From Episyrphus balteatus (lineage: Eukaryota; Arthropoda; Insecta; Diptera; Syrphidae), in assembly GCF_945859705.1 (NCBI RefSeq), contig NC_079134.1:64520437-64584436 (forward strand): a stretch of DNA of 64,000 nucleotides. The letters are read 5' to 3'. The notes beneath the pieces were generated by a model. It made no database searches and was not told the origin of the DNA. It saw only the letters and a program-made list of their open reading frames with translations. The first letter of the stretch is position 1. Each line of letters starts with the position of its first letter. The position numbers and the translations under genes were made by a program. Positions 32,814 through 42,833 of the stretch are shown piece by piece.

Positions 32814-32891
<78 letters not shown>
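30477..32891 (+). mobile_element. LINE with 10-bp TSD and (ACT)n tail
   Basis: Exact 10-bp target duplication TAGAACACAG at 30467-30476 and 32892-32901. 5'-truncated in the region just before the RT, ending AATAAAATCAC then (ACT)n. Coding parts are one RT gene split by small frameshifts. A related truncated copy is at 22418-23340. Clade not assigned; the trinucleotide tail and C-terminal knuckle exclude an L1-type poly(A) element. Confidence 0.85.
30478..32475 (+). pseudogene. LINE reverse transcriptase with C-terminal zinc knuckle
   Basis: Open pieces in order: 30527-31153 (SEVRDSRAFWKFARELNG, NKAPGEDRVPYEFYKYA, NNYRGISFLNAVMKI, QAGFRKEYSTVDNI), 31158-31403 (SGVKQGCLLSPLLFSLFLDD), an unlisted link with LLYADDIV near 31410, 31453-31758 and 31795-32475. 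A TAA interrupts the segment leading to FFIDFKAAFDSINR. The C-terminal part has C-x2-C-x8-H-x4-C in CSLCNLRATENVLHFLGSC. All RT motifs are recognisable, so decay is recent, but at least four frame breaks make it non-functional. Confidence 0.8.
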
Positions 32892-32893
<2 letters not shown>

Positions 32894-32894
32894 G
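32813..32894 (+). repeat. (ACT)n microsatellite, LINE tail
   Basis: About 27 uninterrupted ACT units between the LINE 3' UTR and its right target duplication. Simple-repeat tails of this kind are made by some LINE clades during insertion. Confidence 0.9.
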
Positions 32895-32901
32895 AACACA
32901 G

Positions 32902-33848
32902 GTATACTTACACAAATAAACTCATTTACACTGTAGTCAGTCAGATATGTTTGAAATTATATTATGTATGTAGCAAATACTACGTATCTCATTGTTGTAG
33001 GTACATTATAATAGGCAGGTTTATGGAATCAAACTAGTTTTATCAACTTTAGATTTGGATCAACTACCTACGATTTTTATTCACAAAACAGAACATAAAA
33101 ATTTATTTTGCAAAAGAAATTATAAATTGTATGTACAAAATAACAACACAGGGATTTTTCGGGTTCCGTAACCAGAATCATGTAGAGACAAATAATATTT
33201 GAAAATAAGTAGGTAGGTAAGTATGTACCTACGTACGAATTTTCAAAAACATAAAAATGTTTAAATTGAAATACCTATCTAGCCGCATTAAAAATACCTA
33301 ATATGTATAAATATGCTAACAAATTTAAGGAGTATCTAGGTACCTATATTAATTTTGTTTAGCCTTTCAGTATTTTAACTTGGAAAAAAATCGATATCTC
33401 TAAAACGTATTTTTAAAAAAATCGTGCTAGTTAGATTATTATCTATAAATCTAGAACAGCGGAAACGGAGAACATTCAAATGTCTGGTTTGTCTTTGATC
33501 CATATTGCAGAACCAAAATCTTTAAATACCTAACTATACACCCACCGAAATAACTATAAAGGCAGTCGATTTTTTTTGTTTTTAAACCATATAAAGGATA
33601 TTTAATTTTTACTCCTTGCACGAATTAGATGACAAGTGTATACTGGATTGTTTGCTACCCTTTATTTTTATTTAATTCGTTGAACTTAATTTTAAAAATT
33701 CTTTTTTTAATTTCTGGTGCGAAATAATTTTAAAGGCACAGCTGATTTTCACATTAAAAGTATGGTTTAGCGGGATCAAATGTAACCAAAAGTAAGCAAA
33801 ACAGTTGTAAAATGAATTCAACCCATTATGAACATTTTATAAGTAAAA
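32902..33848. other. Unassigned sequence with GTAGGTA/TACCTAC words
   Basis: No genes recognised. GTAGGTAGGTA and TACCTAC words are frequent (33205-33240, 33335-33350). CACCGAAATAACTATAAAGGCA near 33541 and GCGAAATAATTTTAAAGGCA near 33719 are related phrases that may belong to ends of the Tc1-like remnant. Confidence 0.4.
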
Positions 33849-34315
33849 TTTTTCGGTTTTTTTATAATAAGGCGTGAAAAGCCCTTGACGCAGGCAGAAA
33901 TGGGCGAAATCAAGGCTTACCATGAAAATTGATTGTCCAACCGCGAAAAATCTGGAGGAGAAGAAAGGTCCGATTGTGTAATTGATAATTTAATTTACAA
34001 AGATGACAAGTATGGTTACCTAAAACGATCAGGAAAGAAGCCTTTGGTCGAAGAGAGAGCCAGAAGTGACAAAAAATGAAGTAATTTTCGTGAGAATTTG
34101 ATAATCAGAGAAGTTTTCGTGAAAATAAACTTGATAGTGGGAGTACGGCAAATGTAGCAAATAATTAAGGTGGAATTAAGTCATTCCTACGAAAGAAAAT
34201 GTGGAAAACCGGCGCCCTTGTCAAAGCATAAGCTTTCCCGCTTTCGCATCGGTGAAAAGCATAGATACTGGGATGAAAAATGGTTCGACGTCGAAGATTT
34301 TTTACAACCCTGATT
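33849..34315 (+). pseudogene. Tc1/mariner-type transposase remnant
   Basis: One frame from about 33880 reads KPLTQAEMGEIKAYHEN, a stop, LSNREKS, SDCVIDNLI, DDKYGYLKRSGKKPLVEERA. This is the helix-turn-helix DNA-binding arrangement of Tc1/Tc3-like transposases (sensitivity to A/T-hook-like GRP replaced). Further on, 34195-34310 in shifted frames gives SKHKLSRF and HRYWDEKWFDVEDF, the stretch before the second catalytic Asp. Several stops and shifts; no defined ends. Confidence 0.6.
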
Positions 34316-34704
34316 TATTTCTTTGTATTTTTTGCTTCCATCAAAAAAATAAAGTTCACCTGTTTGAATGCAATTCAAATGTAAACAAAAACATGAATAG
34401 AATTCGCCAATTCATTCACTCTACTCTATCTAAGAACCTGCTTACCTACCTATCCATCTACCTAAATTTTCACAGATTTAAGCGACCCATACACATACAC
34501 ACTAGACAACACACTTGTGTGGTCACCGGAGCGAACACACAAGTGTCTTGTCTATGGGCCGCCTTATGCACGCCCAACGACTTCGGCTTAATATATACCT
34601 ACGCAGATACACACTATGACCATGTTCATATTTCACCAGCACTCTGCACCTCATGTGTATGTCTAGATGTCTAAACACAATTGAACAATCTGATCGGTGC
34701 CCAG

Positions 34705-34928
34705 TATGGTATAAAAAGACAAGGTATGATCATTAGAACCGCCATCTTACAAAATGGGGTAATAAGGTTTTGTAGTTAAGTCAAAAGCAACAACAATTTC
34801 CAAGACAAATTTGTTTACAACAACAATTTCAATGGGCTGGGCTGTCAAAACCTTAAGTAGCCATAAGTTTTGACAGTTCTCGATACTGAGTTTTTTCTAA
34901 TGATCATACCTTCTCTTTTTATACCATG
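34705..34928. mobile_element. MULE-type MITE, copy 2
   Basis: Same family as 26209-26454, with ends (C/T)ATGGTATAAAAAGACAAGG. Flanked by the exact 9-bp repeat GGTGCCCAG (34696-34704 and 34929-34937). 224 bp. The interior is slightly shorter than copy 1. Confidence 0.85.
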
Positions 34929-35137
34929 GGTGCCCAGTGCCCATGAAATCTCAAAATCAGCCGACACTCTCTTATAAAATATTTTCAATTACATACAGTT
35001 TATGTACATTTCGCGGGAGAGTGAGTAAGGTATGGTCGTAAGAGATCCTTTCTTATTGTTCTCTTTTTAAATTAAAAAAAAAGCTTTTTTGTCGGCTGAA
35101 AAATTCTCTTCTCCTTTTTGATTCCAATTTAAAAAGC

Positions 35138-35368
35138 TCTAGATAGAATTTACGACGATAGATTTCTCGTCTACCGAAGAAAGAGGGGTATGTAAAAAAA
35201 AAAAAAAACAAACAAACAACAAACAATATAAAAACCAAAAAAAAAGAAAAAAAAAAAACAAAACAAACAAAAAAATTTTTTTTAATGAATTAATAATGTT
35301 TCTTTTTTTTATATATATAGATAGAATTTACGACGAGAGAGTTTTCGTCTACCGAAGAAAGAGGGGAA
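35138..35368 (+). repeat. Duplicated polypurine-tract region, family D
   Basis: A 56-bp block (TAGATAGAATTTACGACGA... to CCGAAGAAAGAGGGG) is present at 35138-35194 and again at 35319-35368, separated by a long A-rich simple repeat. The second copy ends in AAGAAAGAGGGGAA directly before the LTR start, so it is the working polypurine tract. The first is a duplicate. Confidence 0.65.
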
Positions 35369-36315
35369 TGTAACGAAATTACAAAATCATCCCCAAACTA
35401 AGCCAACTAATAACAACCGAAAACCCAGAAAACCCCTCAATGGATGCTACATCAAGATTCTACAGCTCCAGTCATAACCGAAAAATCGTTGCATACCGTG
35501 GGGCGCCCACGCAATTCTTGTTCTTGTTATGCATAGAAATATGTTATTGTTATTAGTTTACTGCAATGCACAATACAAAAGAAAAATGTGTATCTGTTTC
35601 CGTATGTAGTTTTAAGTTATGAGCGGTAGAGTTTATATTTAGTTATTACCAGTAGTATTATAAGTAAATGTAAGAAATGCACTGAAATTTGTCTTCTATC
35701 TAGCTACCGATTTTCAATGAAAGCTTATTAAGATAAAGACCTGAAATTAGCCGAAGATTGTGAAGTGCGATAAAGGCGTTTTCAAAAGGAATTTTTAATT
35801 TAAATATTTTGTCTGAAGCGAAAAGCTGACGGCGGGAAATTAATTTCCATTTATTAGCAAAAGGCTATTTGTCTGAAGCGAAAGCTGACGGCGGCGGGGA
35901 CTTGAGTTCCATTATAGGGTAATTTGCCTGAAGCAGTAGCTGACGGTGGGAGTATTATCTCCATTCCTTTTGCCTGAAGCGTAAGCGGACGGTTTAGGGT
36001 TATTTGCCTAAAACGAAAGTGGACGGCGGGAAATTAATTTCCATTTTAGGGTTATTTGCCTGAAGTAATAATGGAATATTATTTCCATTGTAGGTTATAC
36101 GAAATACTTTTTTAGTGGTGAGGTTAATTGATAATATTTGTAAAAAAAAATTGTGATTAATTAAAGAATTTTTAAAAATAAAAATATTTATTTTTTTTAA
36201 ATAAAATCTATCTTTTGGTGTTATTTGGACTTTTACAACCGAGTTTTAGCTGCTTTCTTCGGGTTCACCCTGGCCCCGCTGAGTCCTACCCCAGCTGAAA
36301 AGAAAAAGCATCACA
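35369..36315 (+). repeat. Complete LTR, family D (947 bp)
   Basis: Begins TGTAACGAAATT after a polypurine tract and ends AAGCATCACA just before a primer-binding site. It therefore acts as both a 3' LTR (PPT before it) and a 5' LTR (PBS and gag after it), as in a tandem element joined by recombination. U3 holds the tandem repeats at 35811-36085. Confidence 0.7.
35811..36085 (+). repeat. Tandem repeats in U3 of the family D LTR
   Basis: Six imperfect units of about 45-70 bp, each with TTTG(T/C)CTGAAGCG, AAGCTGACGGCGGG and (G)AAATTAATTTCC. The last phrase is self-complementary. Direct repeats at this place in an LTR often act as enhancers; that role is inference. Confidence 0.75.
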
Positions 36316-36318
36316 AAT

Positions 36319-36336
36319 TGGCGCCCGAGCAGGGAC
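36319..36336 (+). other. Primer-binding site, family D
   Basis: TGGCGCCCGAGCAGGGAC, three bases after the LTR. It is one base different from the tRNA-Lys-type site TGGCGCCCGAACAGGGAC. Confidence 0.75.
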
Positions 36337-36544
36337 CTTTAGAAAGTTCATCCAAACACCCACCGAACACCGATTGGATCTTTCAAAAAGGTACCACCGA
36401 CACCGAACACCGCCCGTCATTCCACCGATCACCAATTCACCGGCTACCGCCCGCCAACCCACCGACTACCGCCTACCAATTCGCCGACTACCGCCTACCG
36501 CTTACCACCCGCGTTCAGACACCCGTATTCCACCAGCCACCAAC

Positions 36545-36817
36545 ATGACTGACAGCGACAACAAAACCAATGAAGAAAACATTTTCAAGAACCTGGGATT
36601 CATATATTTTATGAAGAAACCTGAGTTTATTGAGGCCCTAGCTTTTCGAAGCCTGGACACAGAAGGAAGTATGAAAGTCCTACGTCGACAACTCAGGGAC
36701 CACCTCAAAAAAGTTCGTTCTCATAGTTCGACCCAAAACCTCTGCAAAAAATGGGAATCTATAGTCGAGCAAAGAATTGATGCCGAGGAACCCCTTCCTA
36801 CTTCTTCCAGTCAGTAG
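36545..36817 (+). pseudogene. Gag N-terminus, family D (plus copy)
   Basis: 90 residues starting MTDSDNKTNEENIFKNLGFI, almost identical to the minus-strand copy through the SAP-like motif (KKPEFIEALAFRSLDTEG, KVLRRQLRDHLKKV). It continues to EQRIDAEEPLPTSSS, where the reading runs into a fragment of another LTR at 36811 and stops. The leader before the ATG encodes the same CACCGACTACCGCC-rich repeats in both copies. Capsid and all later domains are gone. Confidence 0.6.
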
Positions 36818-36970
36818 GTCAAAGCTGAGTAATGCATTTTGGAAGTTCTTAAAGAAGTTCCAAGTTTGTCTATGGAACTGCAGTGAGTCTAACTTAAAAC
36901 GTGAGCAAGTAGAGTTGTGTTAATTTAATCACTGCGTTATCCCAAGGTATAACTTATTTAGGTTATAACA
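36811..36970 (+). repeat. Partial LTR, family B (3' part)
   Basis: Matches the last 160 bp of the complete LTR at 42121-42411, from TCAGTAGGTCAAAG to GGTTATAACA. It joins directly onto family D gag, so the junction arose by recombination or deletion rather than insertion. Confidence 0.75.
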
Positions 36971-36971
36971 T

Positions 36972-36987
36972 TGGCGCAGCCGGTAGG
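36972..36987 (+). other. Primer-binding site, family B
   Basis: TGGCGCAGCCGGTAGG directly after the LTR. Close to the tRNA-Ser-type site of 17.6/297-like gypsy elements (TGGCGCAGTCGGTAGG). Confidence 0.7.
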
Positions 36988-38172
36988 ATTAATAAAAAAA
37001 AATTCAAAGATATTAAATACAAAACTATTACCCACGTAAATTAGCATTAAATTTAAATTGTTATATAAATATTATTTAAAAATGAATGGTCACGAAGTTT
37101 AAGTTTGGAAAAGATGCTGTGGAATATGGAAAAAATGTTATGCTGGTACCAGAGATAAATCTAACCTCGTTTATCTTTATCCCAATGTCTAAACTGCAAC
37201 AAAAAAAAAATCGACTCCCAGGTGGGGAGGGGAACCACCTATCCACCTCTAAATTCCAAAAGTGCAACATGCTTACAAGCATCTGAAACATAAAAATACC
37301 GACCTCTTAATTAAATCAATACAATGTTTCATTTCAATAAAAGTATGAAACATAAGATCGAAGGGATAACTAACTTGAAGTAGTTACAAGCATCTAAAAT
37401 CTACCTACTATACATACTAAATGTGAACTCTGGGTATCTTAACGCCGAGAGATCTCTGCAAAACAGTCACATAATTGATAGTAGAGCTGATGCTTCCGGT
37501 CCCGTACAAACATTCTTGCTGGGAAACATTCAACTTTGAAGTCATGAAGATGAATATGATTCAAAATTATTTTGAAACCAAAATAAAAGTGGTCGAAACT
37601 CATTAGGCGAAATCATGTTGTGCTCTATAGAATATAGAAATGGAAATTGGTTACCCTCAATGAAGCAGACTGAAATCTCAGAAAATGCCAATAATACACT
37701 ACGGACACGGTAAACGACAACCGCCAGATAAGCAGCAAGCAGCCAAACAGTCAAACAACACCAAGCTTAAACACACTGACCGAATATAGTAAAATTGCAA
37801 ATATTGATATTGCAATTAAAAAGAATTTACAAAAAAAAAAATATTATATATAAATATTCAAAACTAAGCATTCTTTTTAAACATAATAAAATACCTTATT
37901 ACATTACATTTCCTTAATATAATTTGATTAAAATGGTTTAAATTAAAAAAAAAAATGAATGTATTCAAAATTCATAATTAATTACAAAGAAATTAACAAA
38001 TAAACCATAGATATGATTAAACAAAAACATATATATTTAAAAAATAGATAATTTATAGATAATAAGAAATGAAATGTTATACTATAAGAAAATGCAAAAT
38101 AAATATGTTATTTAATCTTGTCGATCGTCATCCGGTTGATCGTGAGTTCTTCCTCCGGGTGGGGAGGGATAT
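36988..38172 (+). mobile_element. Internal region of a deleted family B element
   Basis: Runs from primer site straight into sequence homologous to the 3' part of the next element (compare 41085-41810: GATGCTGTGGA, CAGGTGGGGAGGGGAACC, GAACATTCAACTT phrases). It ends at a GGGTGGGGAGGGA polypurine tract (38157-38169). All gag-pol coding is missing. No frame with family features. Confidence 0.6.
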
Positions 38173-38472
38173 TGTACCCTCTTCCATACCTACCAGAGGA
38201 AATCGTCATGCGTTGAACTCAGCACACCTCAATTGTAATGTTCACTTTGATTGTCCATTCGGATATTGTTTTGGGTCAATCAAAGTGCAATAAGACAATA
38301 ATTGAATTGTGCTGACTCTTTAAACGTGCCGACAATTATCCACTGAGGAAGTTGGGCTCGCGACGATCGGAATGACAAGACAAGGTGAGTCTAACTTAAA
38401 ACCTGAACAAGTAGAGTTGTGTTAATTTAATCACTGCGTTATCCCAAGGTATAACTTATTTAGGTTATAACA
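38173..38472 (+). repeat. Complete LTR, family C (300 bp)
   Basis: TGTACCCTCTTCC after a polypurine tract to GGTTATAACA before a primer site. The last 95 bp are nearly identical to the family B LTR, while the first 200 bp are unrelated to it: the two LTRs share R/U5 but not U3. Confidence 0.7.
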
Positions 38473-38473
38473 T

Positions 38474-38486
38474 TGGCGCAGCCGGT
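38474..38486 (+). other. Primer-binding site, family C
   Basis: TGGCGCAGCCGGT, one base after the LTR; tRNA-Ser-type as for family B. Confidence 0.7.
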
Positions 38487-38772
38487 CCGCGAACCTTTGA
38501 ATCGCAATAAAAAAAAATAAAAATAAGTAAAAAATAAATAAAATAATAAAAACAAAATAAAAATTACCAATAACTTTGTGTTGTGTCGCCTTTTAGAAAT
38601 TTTAAGTGATCATAGTGAATCATAGTTTTTTTGTTTTTCTCGAAAGAAAATAATTAATTAAATTCAAAGTGCAACATTTTATCAACATATACATCAATTG
38701 GAATACAAAACCACAGTTGACAACGACTACACTATATTTATGTATGTACGTATAACGTATGTCAATAAGCAG

Positions 38773-38861
38773 GTAAGTATATTTCGTTTCTATTTTTGTT
38801 TTGAATCGTTTTCTTTTTTTTCACTTTGTGAAAAACGATCTACTTGTTTTTTTTTTATTAG
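38773..38861 (+). other. Predicted leader intron, element C copy 1
   Basis: Donor CAG/GTAAGTAT and acceptor TTTTTTTTATTAG/C with a strong pyrimidine run, 89 nt, a usual insect intron size. Both sites are kept in copy 2 (47489-47578). An ATCGTTTTC...GAAAAACGATC stem lies inside. A further acceptor-like TCTATTTTCAG precedes 40348. Splicing is predicted, not shown. Confidence 0.5.
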
Positions 38862-39012
38862 CTTGAATTGTTTTATTACTGCGGCCAGTATACGTTAATT
38901 TTAGTTAATGTAGGTCAGTTTAAAACTTCAAGATCGGGATAAGCAAATTAAATAATAAAGCTACTTCCGTACGTTTTTGACTCCAAGTGACTATTATTTA
39001 TTAAAAAATCAT

Positions 39013-39462
39013 ATGTCACACCTCAAAAAGTGGTGATAATGTAAGATGTAACTCAGAGAAAGTGGTTTGTAGATTCTGCAAGAAAAAAAAAACACAAAAG
39101 TGCTTATTGCAGGTTTAAGAGAAATACTTTTTTCCACAATACCTGTAAAGCACATGGAAAATCACAAAGAACACTTTCGATACCCAAAAGTCAATTAGAA
39201 GCGGCAAACCCGCAAAAGACTAGGGTACGATGCGATTGGTGTTCTAGGGTTGGCCACTCTGAGAATGAGTGTAGATGTAAAAGACGATATTTTGTCAAAT
39301 ATGATTGGGTCAAAAGCCCAACTTTACCAAAAAACAATCAAGTCGTCCCTTACACATCCACTCAATTTACTAATTCTGCCAAAACGTCAATCCCCGTTGT
39401 TAAAACAAACAAAATTTCTAATTTTCAAATACCTTCAGTTTTTAACTACATTTTTTTCATTT
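39013..39462 (+). pseudogene. Nucleocapsid-like Gag remnant, element C copy 1
   Basis: Same coding region as the intact frame at 47700-48203, but an extra A in a poly-A run near 39090 shifts the frame between CRFCKK and the rest of the first knuckle. The second knuckle (CDWCSRVGHSENEC region) is intact at about 39232-39273. No capsid domain precedes it. Confidence 0.65.
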
Positions 39463-39510
39463 CACAATTGTTAGTAGGTATATTCAAAAATTCATAAAAT
39501 CATCATCGAA

Positions 39511-40209
39511 GTGAAAAATAAATTTAACAATAAAGAAGTCAAGAAAAAAATGTATATAGAACTGCCATTTCCAAATGCTAAGAGAGGTAGAATTTTGGTT
39601 TTAATAAACGGAAATGAAAAAGCAAGCTTTTTAGTAAATAGTGCATTACAAAATAATGTAAAAATACGTACTAAAGAAAAATGTAAAATAAAATTAGCTT
39701 CTGAAGGGATTGGCGAAACTTTAGGTTCAATTCGGTCGAGTTTGAAGGGAAAAATTAAATTAAAATGGAAAATAATAGATGGCCTAAATAACATACCCGC
39801 CGATGGTATAATAGGCAGGGATATTCTTGGGAACCATGCTATAATTGACTCTGTTACCAACACATTAAAAGTTTTGGATAACAACAGAAAGCTGGTATCA
39901 CAATTGCCCCTTACATATTCATTTACTTCAAATAAAAGAAGTACCGAATTTCCAAGAACCACTTCAAGACAAATAATAAACAGGAGTCACAAATTAAGTG
40001 AATCACGGGTTTCTCTCCCTAAAAACATGCTTACTGTGGATAATGACCTTACTTTAATTTCTAACATTTTTTCTAAAAAATGTAAACGAAATAAAGACGA
40101 TTCTTTTGATCGAAGACACATCCTCTTAGTGAAAAACCTAAGAAGTTCTGTGAACAACGACAATCAAAATTTGAGATCAGTCAATCAGGCAAGAAGCTCA
40201 TGTCCATAA
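39511..40209 (+). CDS. Protease-like protein without catalytic motif, element C copy 1
   Basis: 232 residues. The layout fits a retropepsin: PFPNAKRGRILVLINGNEKA, a position where DTGA is expected but NSAL is read (residues 43-46, FLVNSALQNN), and PADGIIGRDILGNHAIID (residues 96-112), the usual second signature of gypsy proteases. The catalytic Asp is therefore absent, and it is absent in copy 2 too. After residue 135 comes a basic, Ser-rich tail. The start shown is the first ATG; a frameshift-fused start from gag is possible. Called a CDS because it is open and conserved between copies, not because activity is likely. Confidence 0.6.
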   Translation: MKNKFNNKEVKKKMYIELPFPNAKRGRILVLINGNEKASFLVNSALQNNVKIRTKEKCKIKLASEGIGETLGSIRSSLKGKIKLKWKIIDGLNNIPADGIIGRDILGNHAIIDSVTNTLKVLDNNRKLVSQLPLTYSFTSNKRSTEFPRTTSRQIINRSHKLSESRVSLPKNMLTVDNDLTLISNIFSKKCKRNKDDSFDRRHILLVKNLRSSVNNDNQNLRSVNQARSSCP

Positions 40210-42108
40210 GTATAACAAGCATAACCACTTAAGTAACATCCTGTAAGGTCTTGAGTTTTAAACTAGATACTACAAACTAATTATATTCCAAATTGTTTAT
40301 CTTGTTTTTTTGAGCATTTAATCAAAATTTTTTTTTCTATTTTCAGATAACATTAAGATGTCAAAAACTCCTTAATCAAAATCTTTTCAAATTTTTTCTT
40401 TTCCTTAATACCTCAATTCATTTTTCCACTTTCTTCTCAATTCATTATTCCAATATCTTTACTTTGTCTAATTAAAAAAAAAAAAAAAACAAATAGAAGT
40501 TGCAGTAATTAAATAAAAAAATATGTATTGAAAAAACTACATATATAAATTGATTGATTGACAACTTATAAAAGTATAAAAATTAATCGAAGATCAATTA
40601 TTTAAAGCTTTGCTTATAAAATCAATTATTTAAAAAAAAAGTATCTTATAAAAACTAAAAAATATATTTAAAAAAAAATATATGAACTAAAACAAATATA
40701 ATAGTTTAATTGTTAACTTACATAAATCAATTAACTAAACATTAAGTTAAATAAAAGTACAAAAAAAATTCAAATATTAAATTTTTACGAAACTATAACG
40801 TGATAAGTATTCAAAAAAATATTGGAAAAATAAAAAAAATATCATGAAATGTGAAAATAGTCTAATTAATAAAAAAAAAAAATATAAAAGTTATGTATTG
40901 TATAAATTTGAAAAGAAAGAATATATATAAAAAAAAAACATCAAATTCAAATATTAAATTTTTATGAAACTATAACGTAATAAGTACTTCAAAAAAAAAA
41001 TATTGAAAAAAAAAACAAAAATATTATGAAATGTGAAAATAGTGTAATTAAAAAAAAAATAACAGTTCCGTATTAAATTTTATAAAAAAAAAGATATTAA
41101 ATAAAAAACTATTACGTACGTAAACTAGTTCTAAATTTGAAGTGAAATTTTTATATAAAAACTACTTTAAAATAAATGGTCAAGTTTATGTTTGGGAAAG
41201 ATGCTGTGGACTGTACAATGTACATAATATGTTCTGCCAGTACTAGAGATACAAAATCGAGTTCCAGGTGGGGAGGGGAACCGCCTATCTTTATCTCCTC
41301 AAACACACACTATTGTTCACATAAAAGCTACCACATTTAACCTCAATGATGTTTCACCCATGCCAGGAAGCTGTAAGATCTAAGGGATATTTTACTCGAA
41401 TTGAAGCAAGCTCAGACGTATTAGTTGAAATGTAGTGTAACTCAAAGCCGAGATTACATGTCGAACTGCCCAACAGTCACCTAATAGGCAACAGTGCTGA
41501 TGTCGGCGATCCCGGTCCTGCTTGAAATACCTTCTGGAAACATTCAACTTCGATAAAATAAATCAATACCCTTCGAAGATGTTTATACTTCAACATCATC
41601 AACCCAGAATTGTTGTTATACTTCAATAATAGAAAATTGTTAGAAGCCTAAGCAATTGCATCTTGTACGAGATGAGATATAGAAATGGCAATTGGTTCTC
41701 CCGAGTTGAAGCAGACTGCAGTCAAGGCTAATAATTCAGTACCTACATGGAAAAGACAATCATCGACTCCACAGCAAGCCGTTAAACAACACCAAACTTG
41801 AACAAACTGACCGACCAAAAATATAAATTTAAATTAACTCAAAATATTAACTAATTAATTAAATAAAAAAAAAAAGAAATTTACAGAAAGAGAAATACAA
41901 ACACGTTAGTTGTATTGAAAATAATACATTAGATTGAAATTAAAAGATAAAAAAAGATACAACATAAGCACTGTTAAAAAAAAAGATTTTATTTAACCTT
42001 TTTTAAATAAATAAAAAAAAGAATTAATTGTAAATTGTTGTTAGAATTAAGCTTTAAGAATCAAATAAACAAAAACACCAGTTCCAGAGACCTGGCTTGA
42101 GCTTCCTA
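40210..42108 (+). other. AT-rich 3' region of element C
   Basis: Poly-A/T-rich with internal duplication (40775-40870 resembles 40940-41050). From 41085 it is homologous to 36988-37760 and to 59602-60182. A CAGGTGGGGAGGGGAACC block occurs at 41268. No coding frame recognised. Confidence 0.6.
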
Positions 42109-42120
42109 AGGGGGGAGGAA
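42109..42120 (+). other. Polypurine tract before the family B LTR
   Basis: AAGGGGGGAGGAA ending just before TGTTATGCCC; primer for plus-strand synthesis in LTR elements. Confidence 0.7.
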
Positions 42121-42411
42121 TGTTATGCCCACATTACCTTACCACCTAACCCACTGTTCCTACTGCATACTTATTATGCAGAATGGCAGTTGTGTGTCAC
42201 ACTTAATGTGACGCAACGCTCAGTGGGCCAAGCCAACTTCCAGAATGCAACTCAGTAGGTCAAAGTTGAGTAATGCATTTTGGAAGTTCTTAAAGAAGTT
42301 CCAGGTTGGTCTATGGAACTGCAGTGAGTCTAACTTAAAACGTGAAGAAGTAGAGTTGTGTTAATTTAATCACTGCGTTATCCCAAGGTATAACTTATTT
42401 AGGTTATAACA
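42121..42411 (+). repeat. Complete 3' LTR, family B (291 bp)
   Basis: TGTTAT at the start and ATAACA at the end (perfect 6-bp terminal inverted repeat), preceded by a polypurine tract. Contains a TGTGTCACACTTAATGTGACG hairpin near 42195-42213. Followed by an unrelated retroelement without a primer site, so this is the right end of the B/C array. Confidence 0.8.
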
Positions 42412-42511
42412 CAGCGTTTCAAAGCCAGACAAAGGTACGAGGACATCGCTTGTTCCAGACTAGGGATCAGTTCCACCACCGTTCATCCAGACCTCCTTCG
42501 TTTTACCTTCC

Positions 42512-42763
42512 TTGCTAACTCTTTCGTCCGGAGTTAACCAGCCATCGATCCATACGCCTAAGCCTTCCGATCCACAAAACCTATCACTCCAGAGACCAAA
42601 CACCGTTCATCTCTCGAATGCAGAGACGACCCCGCCGCACTTCAGCCGTCTCACTCTGAGTTATGAAGCAGAGGTAATGAACACCGTCCGCAAATGGGGT
42701 CTCCGATTTGATTCGTCAGGGAATCCATTGGAGTTTCTTGAACGATTAAAAATTAAATTAGTC
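42512..42763 (+). pseudogene. Gag N-terminal piece
   Basis: The end of this frame, EAEVMNTVRKWGLRFDSSGN then PLEFLERL, matches the opening of the capsid-type retrotransposon Gag domain (R-K-W..F-.G......FLER). Reading is lost at the Penelope-like insertion. The residues before it are Pro/Ser-rich. Confidence 0.5.
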
Positions 42764-42833
42764 GCCTTAATTTGATTTTACAAAAATTATTAACGAAAAT
42801 AAAATAACTAAATTAAATTAAACGTTAACAAAC

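Larger units (their letters stand above)
38487..42108 (+). mobile_element. Internal region of element C, copy 1
   Basis: Leader, short intron, zinc-knuckle gag remnant (39013-39462), protease-like ORF (39511-40209), then about 1.9 kb of AT-rich non-coding 3' region. There is no RT, RNase H or integrase. It keeps the empty sites for the three insertions in copy 2: TA at 38083-38084 (in the flanking B region), CTGTGGATAATGAC at 40033-40046 and GTTTC at 41351-41355. Confidence 0.75.

Noticed and set aside
32813..32894. Regular ACT repeat considered as a CRISPR-like or telomeric array.
   Set aside because: It is a pure trinucleotide microsatellite bounded by a LINE 3' UTR and its target duplication.
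39492..39962. 156-codon minus-strand frame rich in hydrophobic residues (and its twin at 48209-48694) that could look like a membrane protein.
   Set aside because: It is the antisense shadow of the protease-like ORF, whose retropepsin signature is on the plus strand.
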